NCBI GenBank assembly: GCA_942486035.1
Contig: CALNXK010000041.1
Span: forward strand, 570,001 to 634,000
Source: Porites lobata
Taxonomy: Eukaryota; Cnidaria; Anthozoa; Scleractinia; Poritidae
Direction: 5' to 3'
DNA: 64,000 bases
Numbering within the stretch: the first letter of the stretch is position 1; each line of letters opens with the position of its first letter. Positions 1 to 11,800 of the stretch are shown here, in pieces. The notes beneath the pieces are model-generated. The model was given only the letters and a program-made list of their open reading frames with translations, had not been told where the DNA came from and ran no database searches. A program made the position numbers and the translations under genes.

Positions 1-663
1 AGGAATTTTGTGTGAATCGAAGATTTGGAGAGCGTGTTTCGGCGAGAAAATGTATGTATTTGTGCAGGCTTGAGTATAATAAAAACAAACTAAACATTTA
101 AGAGCAACGAGGTGGCTTCCGGAAACGTTTAGTATTCGTTCGCCTTTTGCAACGATAAAAATGTCATCATAATTCGGGAGTTCGCCCGCGATGAGGATAA
201 ATGGAGGAAAATCTTGCTTCAACCCAGGTAGCTCTTCTTCAGAAGGCAAAATCTGCATATATAGAACGACGTGGAAAAGAACAGGTGTTATAAACATTAT
301 GAAAGGTGCATGGAGTAAATCTTCCATAAAAGCAACTTTAGCATATGCTGATTTTCCACATCCTCTTGACTTTAAATTTTTATGAAATTGTGTGTAGTTC
401 AATGGTAGTGGTACTCAATAAATTTTAAGTCGACATTCAACGTCAAATAGCTCTGCTACAGCTTAACAAAATTAGACAATATGATTCTTATCTGTTTGCT
501 TCTACCTTAGACCAAAGTTCTGAAACTCAACAAGTTTCTTTGTTTCATGTTTTTGTTTGCCTTTTCGGGCATTGACCCTGCTGCAGCACAAAACACATGC
601 ATCTTTTTTAGAAAATAACCAATCAAGAGTTTTGATTAATTATTTATTCACAACTATAAAGAG
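1..663. other. Unassigned intergenic sequence
   Basis: AT-rich sequence with no long reading frame or recognisable domain on either strand. A short plus-strand open frame of 64 codons (191-385) has no recognisable features and is probably chance. I see no exon of a neighbouring gene entering from the left edge. Confidence 0.5.
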
Positions 664-1001
664 AGCCAGATGCATGGACAATAATACATAGTACACTAGA
701 GCAAATTAACTGCACCCACCAGTTCAGATGCAAATTATACTACATAGTACACTATAACCAATAAATTAACTGCATGGTTAGATCTACTTTACAAGTTACA
801 TCGAACTGTATGAGGTGCGCCACCCACCAATTCATATGGAAATTATACTACATAGCACTCTATGAAAATAAATTAACTGCATGGTTAGATCTACTATACA
901 AGGTACATCGAACTGTATGAGGTGCGCCACCCACCAGTTCAGATGGAAATTATACTACATAGTACACTGTAACAAATAAATTAACTGCATGGTTGGATCC
1001 A
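664..1001. repeat. Tandem repeat array, ~108-bp unit (left part)
   Basis: About three copies of a unit of roughly 108 bp. Landmarks that recur are AAATTAACTGCATGGTTAGA, ACATCGAACTGTATGAGGTG, GCGCCACCCACC and AAATTATACTACATAGYAC. The first copy is degenerate and lacks its middle. The array resumes at 2035 after an inserted transposon. No coding potential is visible; it looks like a small satellite or minisatellite. Confidence 0.85.
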
Positions 1002-2034
1002 CAGGGTGTTTCAAACGTTCGTTTCGGTTGTAAATTGTATTTTCTGCAACGAATTTAATGCTTCTTTAGACAACTGTAAACTGATTCAGGTAAGAAATTT
1101 CTCTAAATTACAGTTCAAAGCTATTTCAAACTAAAATTTTAAGAAAATATAATTTTTTTTTTAAATTTTTGCCCCAACTGTGTACGTACGCGAGGTTTTT
1201 CCCGCCATACGTTTCCTGCTTAATTGTAGGTTTTCTATTTTGGTATTTTTATCGCTTTCTTTTATTTAATTTCTCTACTCCTTCATGAAAATGAAGGCCT
1301 ACACTGTTTGTGCTAGAGCTTATGCCTCTATTTTTGTGGACTTCTGGCTATTCAGTCAAAAACAATTGTCAAATTGTTTAAGAAGTCTGAGCGATAACCG
1401 AACAACTGCTCAAAAGTAAAGACCTTAGAAGACAAACCAAGGAGTAGATGTCCGTCTTTTCACAAACTGTGTGAGAAATATTATAGAAAAATCTGTAAGT
1501 ATACGCGTGATAATTCCCTAAGCAGAAAGGTAAAAAAATTCCAACTTCACATTATCGATCAAAGTTTCGGGCACAACGTTATCGGGATAAGTTACCAAAA
1601 AAAGTTGGAAAGCCTGGAAGAGAAAAAGGCGGTGCACACTTCATGCAGGCACGGCTCAGAAGGTTTTGCCAACTTTATACCAAAGGAGGACTGGCCGGCA
1701 GCAAACGTATGTGATATGAGCCCCCTAGAGACCATCTGGATTATCGTAGACGAGACAACATACAAAGATCCAGCCCCCAAAACACTGGACGAGCTAAGAT
1801 AGTGACTACGCTTCGCCTGGAAGAATGTGACTTTGGACACGCTTTGGGAGCTCGTACATTCTATACCTCACCGCTTAGAAAATGTCAGAAAACATACAGG
1901 AAGACATTCTCGTTACTAATATTTTAGTTATTCAATGTTTAATGAATAACGTACTAAGTTTTACAAAAGGTTTTCTTGATAATTTGTAAAATTTAAGCGA
2001 ATGAAAAATCGGAACGAAATTTTAAAACACCCTG
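1002..2034 (+). mobile_element. Tc1/mariner-like DNA transposon, decayed
   Basis: The element begins CAGGGTGTTTCAAA and ends TTTTAAAACACCCTG, so the ends are inverted repeats. It sits in a copy of the 108-bp repeat. The repeat's own TA at the same site reappears as TA at 2035-2036, with CA at 1000-1001 on the left, which fits a TA target duplication with one mutated base. Inside is a transposase C-terminal relic (see 1605-1897). With about 1.03 kb between the inverted ends and a broken frame, it cannot be autonomous. Confidence 0.85.
1605..1897 (+). pseudogene. Tc1/mariner transposase, C-terminal relic
   Basis: The translation carries the DE-box neighbourhood of Tc1/IS630-type transposases: DWPAANVCDMSPLETIW, followed by DPAPKTLDELR. 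A stop codon at 1801-1803 interrupts it. The next bases, read in the same sense, give AWKNVTLDTLWELVHSIPHR, which continues the usual transposase C-terminus. The N-terminal DNA-binding part and the first catalytic Asp are not recognisable, so this is a non-functional remnant. The family call rests on motif recognition, not alignment. Confidence 0.8.
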
Positions 2035-2131
2035 TACTTTTCAAGTTACATCGAACTGTATGACGTGTGCCATCCACCAGTTCAGATGGAAATTATACTA
2101 CATAGTACTCTATGAAAATAAATTACACGTA
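2035..2131. repeat. Tandem repeat array, ~108-bp unit (right part)
   Basis: Resumes the 664-1001 array immediately after the Tc1/mariner insertion, in register with the unit interrupted at 1001 (ACATCGAACTGTATGACGTG, CCATCCACCAGTTCAGATGG, CATAGTACTCTATG). Confidence 0.85.
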
Positions 2132-3277
2132 ACTACATGTTAGCATTTGGTGTAGAACACGATAGTTTTACACTCGTATTTCGACAGGATTGCCGGACGG
2201 GGGTGAGTCTGGCTGTTCCATCTTCGATCGCTGGGCGGAGGGAAATGAAATGCATTCCTTTAGCTTGCATTATGTTATTTACGAATTTACATTTGTGTAT
2301 TAAAATTGTCATAATTATCACTTTAAGGTCGGCAATAAAACAGAATTAAAGTGATTTTAGTGTGGTTTATGAGCTGCATCAGAGACAGTAGCCGGCATTT
2401 CCACCGTTTATTGCGAGTTGCAGAATGGTCTCGACTAAAAGGCGTACTTCCGTTACACGTAAAATCAAAATCGTAGGTAAGAAACGTGAATGGTGATCGT
2501 TTGTTTGTACGAAGGACAGTTAATACACTACTAATTGTATAGTAGTCTACACTTTGTTCTTGAACTATAATTATATATCGTGCATACCATTGACCATAGG
2601 ATCAATGCAGCGTTGAGCCATTGCAAACTGAAAAAGTTTCTTCATTGAAGCTGAGGAAAACTGAAGAGGTTTTATTTTTATTACATGGAAGAGTATTTGT
2701 GACCTGTTGATTGGAATGACACATATCCACATTTAACTGTTGGGGAGATTTCCCTTAAAAGAAGTTATCTACTGATTTTTGGCGAACCATTCTGAAAAAC
2801 ATTGTCAAATTACCAGTCGTAATTCATGAACAGTTTAAACTCATTATATTAGGTGATGCATCTGTTGCTTCACACAATTTTTACAGTACTCATTGTTAGC
2901 ATGAAAGCATGAAATATTCATTTCAAGTACTATTTTGAACTTCTATTATTATTATATAAAAGGGGAGAAAGGGAAGGACTCTTCCCTAGTTTGGCACACA
3001 CATTAGACATGATTGATTGATTGAAGAGTCAGACTGTTTTAAAGAGCAGAGGACGCAGGAATTAAAAAAGGGAGTGTTAAAATACGTAATTAAATTGATC
3101 AATTAACTAAATTGACCAATTAACTAAACAACTGTAACCAAGACTTGCTGTGATAGTAGCCATGCAGTTTTTTTTCAGTTTCCATTCTGTCTTAAATGTC
3201 AAGTTACAAGATCAGTTACAGGAGAGTCTCTTGAACTCCATTAGTGAATCAAATTGAACAGTTTAATGGCGTTTACG
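2132..3277. other. Unassigned intergenic sequence
   Basis: No supported gene. Overlapping small open frames near 2133-2349 on both strands lack domain character. The rest is AT-rich non-coding DNA. Confidence 0.5.
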
Positions 3278-3285
3278 CTCAAAAC

Positions 3286-4513
3286 CAGGGCGGATAAAGG
3301 TTGGGCGGTGAAACGAGCGCTCCGCTCTTCATTTAATGTGTGATGCGGAGTAGGACTGGCACGAGCGCTCTTTCCGCGCTTCCGGTGCGCTTGAAGGCCG
3401 GCGAAATTTTCCTTTTTGCAAACCGGAAATCCTATTTTCTTTCTGTAATTTCAGGCTACAATGTTAAATAGATAAATTCGTTTCATAACAATATCAATAA
3501 ACAGTTTCATATGTTTGTGACTGTACGCCTATAGGTCAAACTTGTTGGTCGTATAATGCCAAAATTTGAGTTTAATTTGAAAGTGTTGAATACCTCCTCC
3601 TTCCACTAAATATCACCTAATCGTCTTTCACCGTTTCGTTTGCAAAAGCTTAACACTTCTTAACCTCAATTTTTAAATATGTTAAAGGGGGATAAATTTT
3701 ATACAACATAACAAAAAATTAGATTGATATATATTGATATAGTGGCGTTGTACTTCTTCAAACTTTGCTTCTCGTTTGCAACGCGACATGGCGATTCGCG
3801 CAATGCGTTGCAAATCCGGCAACTGAATGTAAACAAAATTTATTGAGGTTAGTTGTAAGGTTTTTTCCGTTTTTCTCTCTAAAACAAAACAAGGTAAACA
3901 GTAAAAACTGAGGGGAAACTAATTTTGAAGTTTCGAAGAAACAGAAAGACGTATGAGAAGTTTTTGAAAATTAAAAAGAAGGATGATGGTGATTGAAATT
4001 AGCATAATTTCACCTTGCACGAGCTGCACGCATTTATAAAATATACGTCATCTAGTTATGAAACACGATCTGCTGTCTTTTAGTTTTGCCATGGATGACA
4101 TGGATGAGATTTTCCTTTGTGCTTTAGACAGTACTTAGTTGTTTTTGTTTTGGAATAACATCGACATTGGCGAGTAGCAGAACGAAAATATAATTCAGTG
4201 GTAGAGTCATGGAAGTAATAAAAGAAACCCTTTGAAAGAGATGTTTGTCTACTCCAACTAAACCTCCCGCAAAAAATAGCAACATTTGCCTCTCGGAGAC
4301 AGCGTACCAGCACAAAGGAACGAGGAAGAAGTGCAAGAAAACAAATCAAGGCGCCATAATTCAGTGACAGCGGCAGTGTCTTATGTACAAACCACATCGC
4401 AAGCCCCGACCGAAGTCGAAGACAAGCAAATTTCTAAACATAGTCCCAGTCCACTGCATCACACCTTTTTGCTCGGACGCGCTCGTTTCACCGCCCTACC
4501 TTTATCCGCCCTG
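3286..4513. mobile_element. hAT-like non-autonomous element with 8-bp target duplication
   Basis: The terminal inverted repeats start CAGGGCGGATAAAGG and end CCTTTATCCGCCCTG. Complementarity continues inward for about 80 bp with small differences (GGGCGGTGAAACGAGCGC on the left, GCGCTCGTTTCACCGCCC on the right). The 1,228-bp element is flanked by exact 8-bp direct repeats, CTCAAAAC at 3278-3285 and 4514-4521. Eight-base duplications and CAGGG-type ends are characteristic of hAT elements. Internal open frames (for example minus strand 4080-4397) show no transposase motif that I can recognise, so it is probably a deletion derivative. Confidence 0.88.
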
Positions 4514-5272
4514 CTCAAAACACTCCGTGTGCGTTCCGCTTATTATCAGAACTATGTTAATTGACTGAATTTGTTGAACATAAATAAAAATACTTCTTAT
4601 AGACAAGTAAGATACACGTACAGAGCATATGAAGATAATAGAAAGCTTAAGATTGAGGTTTTTCGGAATTTCCCGCAAACCGCGAAAGTGAAGAAGTCAC
4701 TTGACCAGGGGCCCGTTTCTCGAAAGTCCCGATAATTAACTGGCCCGGTAAGCTGTCTCCGTTTACATTAAAGATCGAGGTATCAATAGTTTTGCATCTA
4801 ACGTGATAAAACTGTCGGATCAATTTATGTTTCTGGGCAACCGATCCCGGTTTCTTATAACCGTACCCGTTTTATTAGATAGGGCACGACATTAATAAAA
4901 CGGATCCGGTATCTTTCATACCCCCGAAACTTTGTGTCCAACGTGCCCGTTAACTAGTCAACAAACCCGTACCCGGTATACAGACAACATTAACCTACCT
5001 CTTCATCTTTTCTAGAAACTGGATCCTGCTTCAATACCGAGCCCTTCATCAATTTTAAGTTCCGGACCAGCCTTATAACCTTCTCGGTTTTTGATGATCC
5101 ATCGGGCCCGGCTTTATTTCGTTACTTAGTCGGACCCCGGTAACTTTCGTATTTTTCATGGTCGACCCCTACAACCCGGCCCCGGAACCGGGCCCGATTA
5201 GGATATGTATTCTTTTCTTTGGTTTTTCATTAAACCCCTCCCCTCCCTCTTTTTTAAAGCTCGACTCATCAA

Positions 5273-5445
5273 CCCAGGGGGGGCTTGTACTTAGAAATCG
5301 CCCTCAAATGCAAAGTAAACAAAGAAAAACGGTAAATTTTCTTTCAAGAATAAGGCTAGCCCAATCAATTTTTAAAGGCCAATTTCCCTCCGTACATAAG
5401 CCCCTCCGAATACAAGCCCCTCGAAATGTCGGCATTTTACGGTAT
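5273..5445 (-). repeat. Interspersed repeat nested in the foldback loop
   Basis: Read on the minus strand this segment resembles 25321-25533: both contain CCGTAAAATNCCG at one end, AGGGGCTTATNTTAAG-like blocks, the shared core TTGATTGGGCTAGCCTTAT, and a CAAGCCCCC-type end. It lies in the unpaired loop of the surrounding foldback element, so it probably inserted there. Confidence 0.65.
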
Positions 5446-5654
5446 TTTAATAGGAATACCATTTCAGTAGCTATAGATTTCCGCTTCATTGGTTTATCAG
5501 AGATACAAAACTGAGGTAACAAGACTGATCCTTTTGTGTCGTTTGAGCGGGGCTTGGATTTTTAGAGAGATGCCGCGATTTCAAAAGAAAGTAACGGCGA
5601 ATTTCGCTGCACGAATCGAAACGGATGCAACATTTTTAAAATTAAGCCAACAAG

Positions 5655-5697
5655 GGTGGGTGGGTGGGTGGGTGGGTGGACGGGAGGGGTGGGGTTG
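5655..5697 (+). repeat. GGGT microsatellite
   Basis: About five uninterrupted GGGT units followed by a purine-rich G tract (GGGAGGGGTGGGG). Four or more G-runs close together could form a G-quadruplex. It lies at the boundary between the foldback loop and the right arm. Confidence 0.8.
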
Positions 5698-6200
5698 AAT
5701 GAAAACCCAAAGAAAAGAATACATATCCTAACCGGGCCCGGTTCCGGGGCCGGGTTGTAGTGGTCGACCATGGAAAATACGAAAGTTACCGGGGTCCGAC
5801 TAACTAACGAAATGAAGCCGGGCCCGATGGATCATCAAAAACCGAGACGGTTATAAGGCGGGTCCGGAACTTAAAATTGATGACGAGCTCGGTATTGAAG
5901 CAGGGTCCAGTTTCTAGAAAAGATGAAGGGGTAGGTTAATGTTGTCTGTATACCGGGTACGGGTTTGTTGACTGGTTAACGGGCTCGTTGGACAGTAGGC
6001 TTTGGGGGTATGAAAGATACCGGGTCCGTTTTATTAATGTCGTGCCCTATCTAATAAAACGGGTACGGTTATAAGAAACCACTGTCAGTTAAAGAAACAA
6101 AATGGAGTAGTTTGCTAGCCAGGACCCGCGCTCTAGATCTCATTCTGTATTTTTTCGATTTGAATATTTGATTTCGGGACTTTCGAGAAACGGGCCCCAG

Positions 6201-7778
6201 GGATTGCCGTACGGCTAGACCATGCTCCAGAGATATATGAGTGACTTACGGATACCGCAAGGTTTTTTGAACCCTAAAACATCACAATCCCACTTTGAGA
6301 AGAAATACGGCTTTTTAGAACTCTTTTGCTTATTGATGATCGAATTCCATTTCAAAAGAGGTAATTTTGAAGACAATTTTTCTCAGCTAAAATAGAAGTA
6401 AGTGGATGAATGGTAAACAAACATGGAAGCCGCGAGCTATAGCTAGCTACCACCCGCGAATCTGAAGTCCCAAATATGGGCAGACTGGTAACTTGAAACC
6501 GTTAACCGCAAACCGCAGTTTGTCGTTTGCAGTAAAATGACCAAACCTCGATCTTAAGGTCTCTAAACTCACACCAATTAGCACTGAATTAGCTCATAAA
6601 AATAAGAACCTTTTTGTTAAGGACGACTGAGATTTTAATATTGAATTTTTAGTCTGATGGATCACGCAGATCAGTTCTAAACTCGCCCATCACAAGGTGG
6701 AGCATTTGTCATGAAAGGTCGGCCAGGGCATGGGAATCAGTCACTGATGAATTTAATTTTTAAATACAGAATAATTCATGAATGTGTGCACCAGAGCGGT
6801 ATTTACACACAAGTTGTTGAGGTATCAGAAATCGAACGAGTGACACAGTTAGTGATGATAATGCGGGGCCAGGGTGCGGGATGCCGGAGTCTGTGGAAAA
6901 CACGGGGTGTAGCATGCTTTTTGTGACTACTGCACATGACCAAAAAAGTCACCATTGCCAGCTAATGAGTTTCCTAAAGTGAATAAGTGCCAGGCCAGGC
7001 TGCTTGTAATTACATATTAGAGTGATTTTTTTGAACGGTGTACAATTATGTAAATACAAATATAGAAATAAAAATATATCTACATACGTAAAATCTAAAA
7101 GAGGAAAGAAAAATTAAAGCCTCTTTTCCATGAATGCCGTCTCACGTAACTGAAACGTTTAACATCTGTCGATAGTTAGCCAGAGATTTTGGTTTCCTGA
7201 TAGAAGAGGGCAGACTGTTCCGGAGAACAGCACCGATATATATGTTTATAGTAATTGGTGCGTGGTGAGGAAACAGCAAGCTCATTCTCGGAATCACGAA
7301 GATTATAAGACGTAATAAAGAACGTTCAGGCTCAGCTCCAGAATTAGACGTTATTATAAAAAAGAGTGCATTTGCAAAAGCTCTTTTACACAGTCCCTCT
7401 TATCGAACCAGGCGATAACTAGTTACCCGCATTTGTTTTGACCGGGACTCCAGCGAGGGTCAACTTAATAAACATTTTTAACATTTATTCGGCTTTGCAA
7501 TTAGCGTAGCTACTATTCTACGAGAGGGTTTTTGGCTTCTGCTTTGAGTCTTCCATTTTTTAAGGTTGCTCTTTTTCGCGAAGTGTAATTTTCACTCCTT
7601 CCCACGCAAACAAAAAAAGCATATTTCTTTTCCAAAAATTAATTCACCAGAAATTTATGGTACCAGCTAATTACAGTTCTTTTAGAAGAATGATATAATT
7701 CTTCTAGAATATGCAAACAAGATAAGTTCTAGGCCGGGCCTTTCTTGAAAGCTGGGTGATAGCAAGCCGAAGCGTTGT
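6201..7778. other. Unassigned intergenic sequence
   Basis: No gene or clear repeat recognised. A 71-codon open frame at 6711-6926 (+) has no domain character. The sequence is AT-rich between about 7020 and 7130. Confidence 0.5.
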
Positions 7779-7934
7779 AGCCTGTTCCAGGCGTTCAGAT
7801 AGTGGGGAGCGGTACGACGTAAAAAGGAGCGCGAAAAAATAAAAGCGAGGACCTCTGTCCCCAGCCCCCCTCTACTTTTCATCGCTTTCTTTACTTCACA
7901 CCGCTCTCCACTATCTGAACGCTTGGAACAGGCT
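7779..7934. repeat. Hairpin repeat with ~35-bp inverted arms
   Basis: The left arm (7779-7813, AGCCTGTTCCAGGCGTTCAG onward) is the reverse complement of the right arm (about 7900-7934, ending CTGAACGCTTGGAACAGGCT) with one or two mismatches. The ~85-bp centre is purine-rich (GGAGCGCGAAAAAATAAAAG). It looks like a short MITE; no unambiguous target duplication is visible. Confidence 0.7.
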
Positions 7935-8302
7935 AAAGCGTTGACAAGGCGTCGTTTATTACCCATCGTCGAATGTACCGTGGCTTGAAAATAAACCGTA
8001 AAACAAAAAAAATAAAATTCAGAGAGGTACATGTTGGAAAATATATCAAGACTATTAAAACAAACACCACACTGAAACCAATCTCGACCACGAGTGAGCA
8101 GAACATTTCTTTCGTCATCATGCATCTAAATTTATGCAACGCAGCGATATTATTTAACATACGTGTTATAATCTTCGTGATTCCGAGAATAAGCTTGCTG
8201 TTCCCTTACCACGCACAAATTACTATTATTACAAAGATAGTTTCAGCTACAGCGGTGCGAGGTCGACTAACAGGAGATTTCTGTAACTAGAGTTAAATGC
8301 CA

Positions 8303-8632
8303 TTAGATGAATATATTGGCAAAGGCGACCGCTATTGTCGTGCCCATGGTGGTACCATGTGTTTGAAGGTAGTTTTTTCCCATTAAACTCGAATGAGTTT
8401 TGTTGAAGAGTAGCCTTAGCGCTTGTTCGATCTTGTTCGAGTAGTTGTGAAGGGATAGGAGGTTCCTTGATGTAGAATGTTTCGTATTTCGTATCGATAT
8501 TTCGTATGATCTAGGATTTCTCCCGAACCAGTTTCTCTCCGGGTTATTCCCCACTTCCAAGTTTTTAAGAACACTCCCTAATTTTAAATTATTTGGAAAA
8601 CGGTTGATGTATCTGGTATAAGACCCCCCCAA
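8303..8632 (-). pseudogene. Reverse transcriptase fragment, Penelope-like
   Basis: The minus-strand frame ends with YLQTHGTTMGTTIAVAFANI and then a stop. That resembles the conserved reverse-transcriptase block of the form LQxHGTAMGTKMAxxxANLFM seen in Penelope-like elements. The upstream ~80 codons are open but only weakly recognisable. The catalytic YxDD block that should follow is missing, so this is a truncated remnant about 220 bp from the drebrin-like start codon on the opposite strand. Confidence 0.6.
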
Positions 8633-8855
8633 AATATTGTCTTGTCTTGTCTATCCTAAGTGTGTTATTAGTGTGTTGAATAAAGTAAGGAATACTGCCG
8701 CGCGAAAGCTGATCCAAGGAAAACGAGAAAACAATGCCTTTTCTTCGCTCGCCTCCTCCTCCATCCTTTTCTCGTTGACCTCGCCTTCGCTTGGCCCCCA
8801 TCTGGCCCAGATCCCTAAAAGTATGCAAATTTATTCACGTGACAAGGGAACCAAA

Positions 8856-11800
8856 ATGGCGATCAACTTGACCAAGAATCGCGATTCTCTCTTGAACACA
8901 TGGAAAAACGTCTTTGATGACACTCCAGACGTCAACTGGTGAGATATATGGCTTAGTCATACTTTTCTTTCTTTCACTTTAAGATAATATTCCCTCCTTT
9001 ATTTTTAGGGCTGTATTTGGTTACGATGGGAAGACGAATGATCTCAAAGTTGTGGAGACTGGAGGTGAGGAAGTGACTGATTTCACGGAAATCTCTCCCT
9101 TCTTTTCCTTTTTGAGACAATTTTTTCATTTAGTTTCTTTAGAGGCAGGCTAACTTATGGAGTTAGAGCGAGCGATATGAGTAAGATTAAGTTTCCCTTT
9201 CGCATACTTGCGAACGTAGCGCTATTAAAAAAAAAATGGGTGTATTTTGACAGCGAAGTGCATGAGTAACAGCTGGTGTACGCCTAAATAGTAAACGTCG
9301 ATTTATCCAACTCAGATTCAACTAGTAGTGTAATGAATACTATAGATTTTTAATGTTGCCAACACAGTAATTATTTTGGAGTGTTATTGTTACAAAGTTA
9401 AAATCGCTTGATTTTACTTTCTGTATAGTAATATTCAGCAATCAGTCTGCTTCAGTTCTAGTTCGGAAGTGCGGATGTAATCTGTCATATGAATCTTGCC
9501 CTGGTTTCTCTTAAATGTTATTGTATGTGCCACAGTGCTACATGTTATGTATAAAAGATGTTTTTTTTACCAGGTCTTGTCAAGTGAGTAAAGGTGTTGC
9601 TGGAACTGGGTGGGAAAGAGGGGTTAATTGGTGAGGGAGCACTAATACGATAACAACAACAACAACAACAACAAAATAAGCTTTCTTTGCATGACTATGT
9701 TTGGTTACAGTATTGGAAAAGCTTTAAGATAGAGTTACAATTTATAATAATGCCATTAGATGAATTATTACAATGGTCAATCAAGTGTCATGAGTTATCA
9801 TCATTGATTTGATAACCTCACTTTGCCTATCTAGAACCCTGAGTCGGTTTGTTCTGTGTTTATAACTGAAAAAGCTCATTGACTCTCCAAATTAAAAAAA
9901 AAGCAAAGTAGATGTGCTTTTGTGACCCCCATAATAATTATTATGGGGGCCACAAAGAAAGGTCTCTTCCTTCTGGCACGGTCAGATACATGTAATGAAC
10001 TGATTTTGTCTTTTAAAAACAGGATCTGGGTTTGTAGGCCTTGGCATCTGACCACTCCACCCAAACTTTCTTTCAGTCCCCCCCCCCACCCTCCCTTGGG
10101 TGCTCCACCCCCTTATAGTATTCTCTACCCTACTTGTAGTATTAGTATATAGAAATAAGATGTTTCCAGCATGTGTAATTCAGAGACATTTTCTCAGTGC
10201 CTTGGTACCACTTCACCATTCTGGGTTTTCACTTGACATAAGCTATATAATAATGTATACTTGTATTTTAGATGGTGACCTTGATGAATTAGTGGATGAA
10301 CTCAATGAAGGAAAGATGTTATATGCTGCTATTAAAGTGATGGATCCAAACACAAACCTCCCTAAAATTGTCTTCATTAATTGGGTAAGTTTGATTTATT
10401 TCTTCCCAGTCTAGTTGATGTTAAAGATCCTTGTTGATTTAATTCCTAAACTCAGTAGTTTCTCAGTGTTGCAGATGGTTACAATCACCAAATGACGTAA
10501 TACAAAAGATTGAATAGACACTGAAAAATACCCGCACCACAAAATGATATACAGTAAAACCCTCCATATAAGAACCTGGATTTTTTATTTTAGCCTTAAC
10601 AGGTTTTTATATAAATGGTACTTAAAGCAAATTTAGACTACCAAGGTTTTTAAAATAGGTTCTTATATTTTCATATGATTTCATTTAAATATAATTATTA
10701 TAAAAATCATCTCATAATACAATATAAATCATTTATATGATACAGTAATACCTAAAGGCAGTACAGTGCAGGTATGTCCTTAACAAAATGTTATGTCAAG
10801 TTACTTTTAAATATAATCAGATGATAATCTTAATTCAGCAGTTTCTACTTATACACTTTTACAGCAACTCCACTGATAAGAACCTAACTTAAAATTTTAG
10901 TCTTAATAGGTTCTTATGTGGAGGGGGCTTAAAAGGAAAATTTTAGCCTAACAGATTCTTAAAACTCAGGTTCTTATACGCGGGGTTTTACTGTATAGCT
11001 AACCAACAATAGTTAATTCCGCAACACTGCAAGAAACACTCCTAAGTTCTACAATGGAGGACAAAAGAACTGGGGACTGTGTGAAAAAGCCCTTCCTAGT
11101 AATTGTTACATAAGACCTTGCTCCTAACAACAATTTTTGGTTTGACTTTGGGTTCATCCTGTCATCCCCCCACTCCCCCAGCAATGTTGTGGCCAAAAAA
11201 AGCACTCATTTCCACCCATTTTGAGCAAAATTCAACTTTGATTGGGGTGGGGAGGGGAGGAATTGCTAGTTTTAGTAATATCACTGGAAAGGTCCCAACA
11301 CTTTTGACCTCTATTGTAGTTTATATATAAACATGATTTCCTGACAGTTTCCTTTTAGCAGTGTTTTGTTTCTTGCAGCAAGGTGAGGGAGTACCCTCTT
11401 CAAGAAAAGGTGTATGTGCAAGACATGTGCGGGATGTTGAAAATTTCTTTAAGGTCAGTGGTTCTGCCCACTCCACTGTTAACCTCATGGGGTTCTTAGA
11501 TTTGATGACTTGCTCTTTTACACTAGTACCGGCCACCAGTCAACTCCATCCGCTTTCCAGCCCTTAATTTTAGAGCACCAACCACCTCTTTTGACAACTT
11601 TGTGTGAGTTTTTGGTTTAACTTGCATACGTTCCTTAATACATATGTAAGTGTGGGGTCAAGACGACTAGTTAAGTGTAATGAAGATCAGAGACAAAGTT
11701 GAGGCTGTTAAGAATTGAAAAAGAAGGAGAAGAACAGAATGCCAGTATCCAGCCATCTTGACTGAACACGCTTTGTTATCAAAGGATTTAATTCACTTTT

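Larger units (their letters stand above)
4709..6197. mobile_element. Foldback (long inverted-repeat) element, ~1.5 kb
   Basis: The ends are perfectly inverted: GGGCCCGTTTCTCGAAAGTC on the left and GACTTTCGAGAAACGGGCCC on the right. The outer ~110 bp inside those ends do not pair. Then a long arm (about 4850-5245) pairs with about 5680-6080, with shared landmarks CGGCCCCGGAACCGGGCCCG, GATCCATCGGGCCCGGCTT and TTTTATTAGATAGGGCACGA. A 3-bp CAG direct repeat flanks it (4706-4708 and 6198-6200). A 3-bp duplication would fit PIF/Harbinger-type elements, but CAG is not their usual TWA target, so the class is open. The single-stranded form could fold into a ~400-bp stem. Confidence 0.85.

Noticed and set aside
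4080..4397. 105-codon minus-strand open frame inside the hAT-like element
   Set aside because: No transposase, zinc-finger BED or dimerisation motif is visible, and a second frame overlaps it on the same strand. Probably chance.
7682..8125. 147-codon minus-strand open frame
   Set aside because: It runs across the hairpin repeat at 7779-7934 and shows no family motif; the open length is explained by the repeat's composition.
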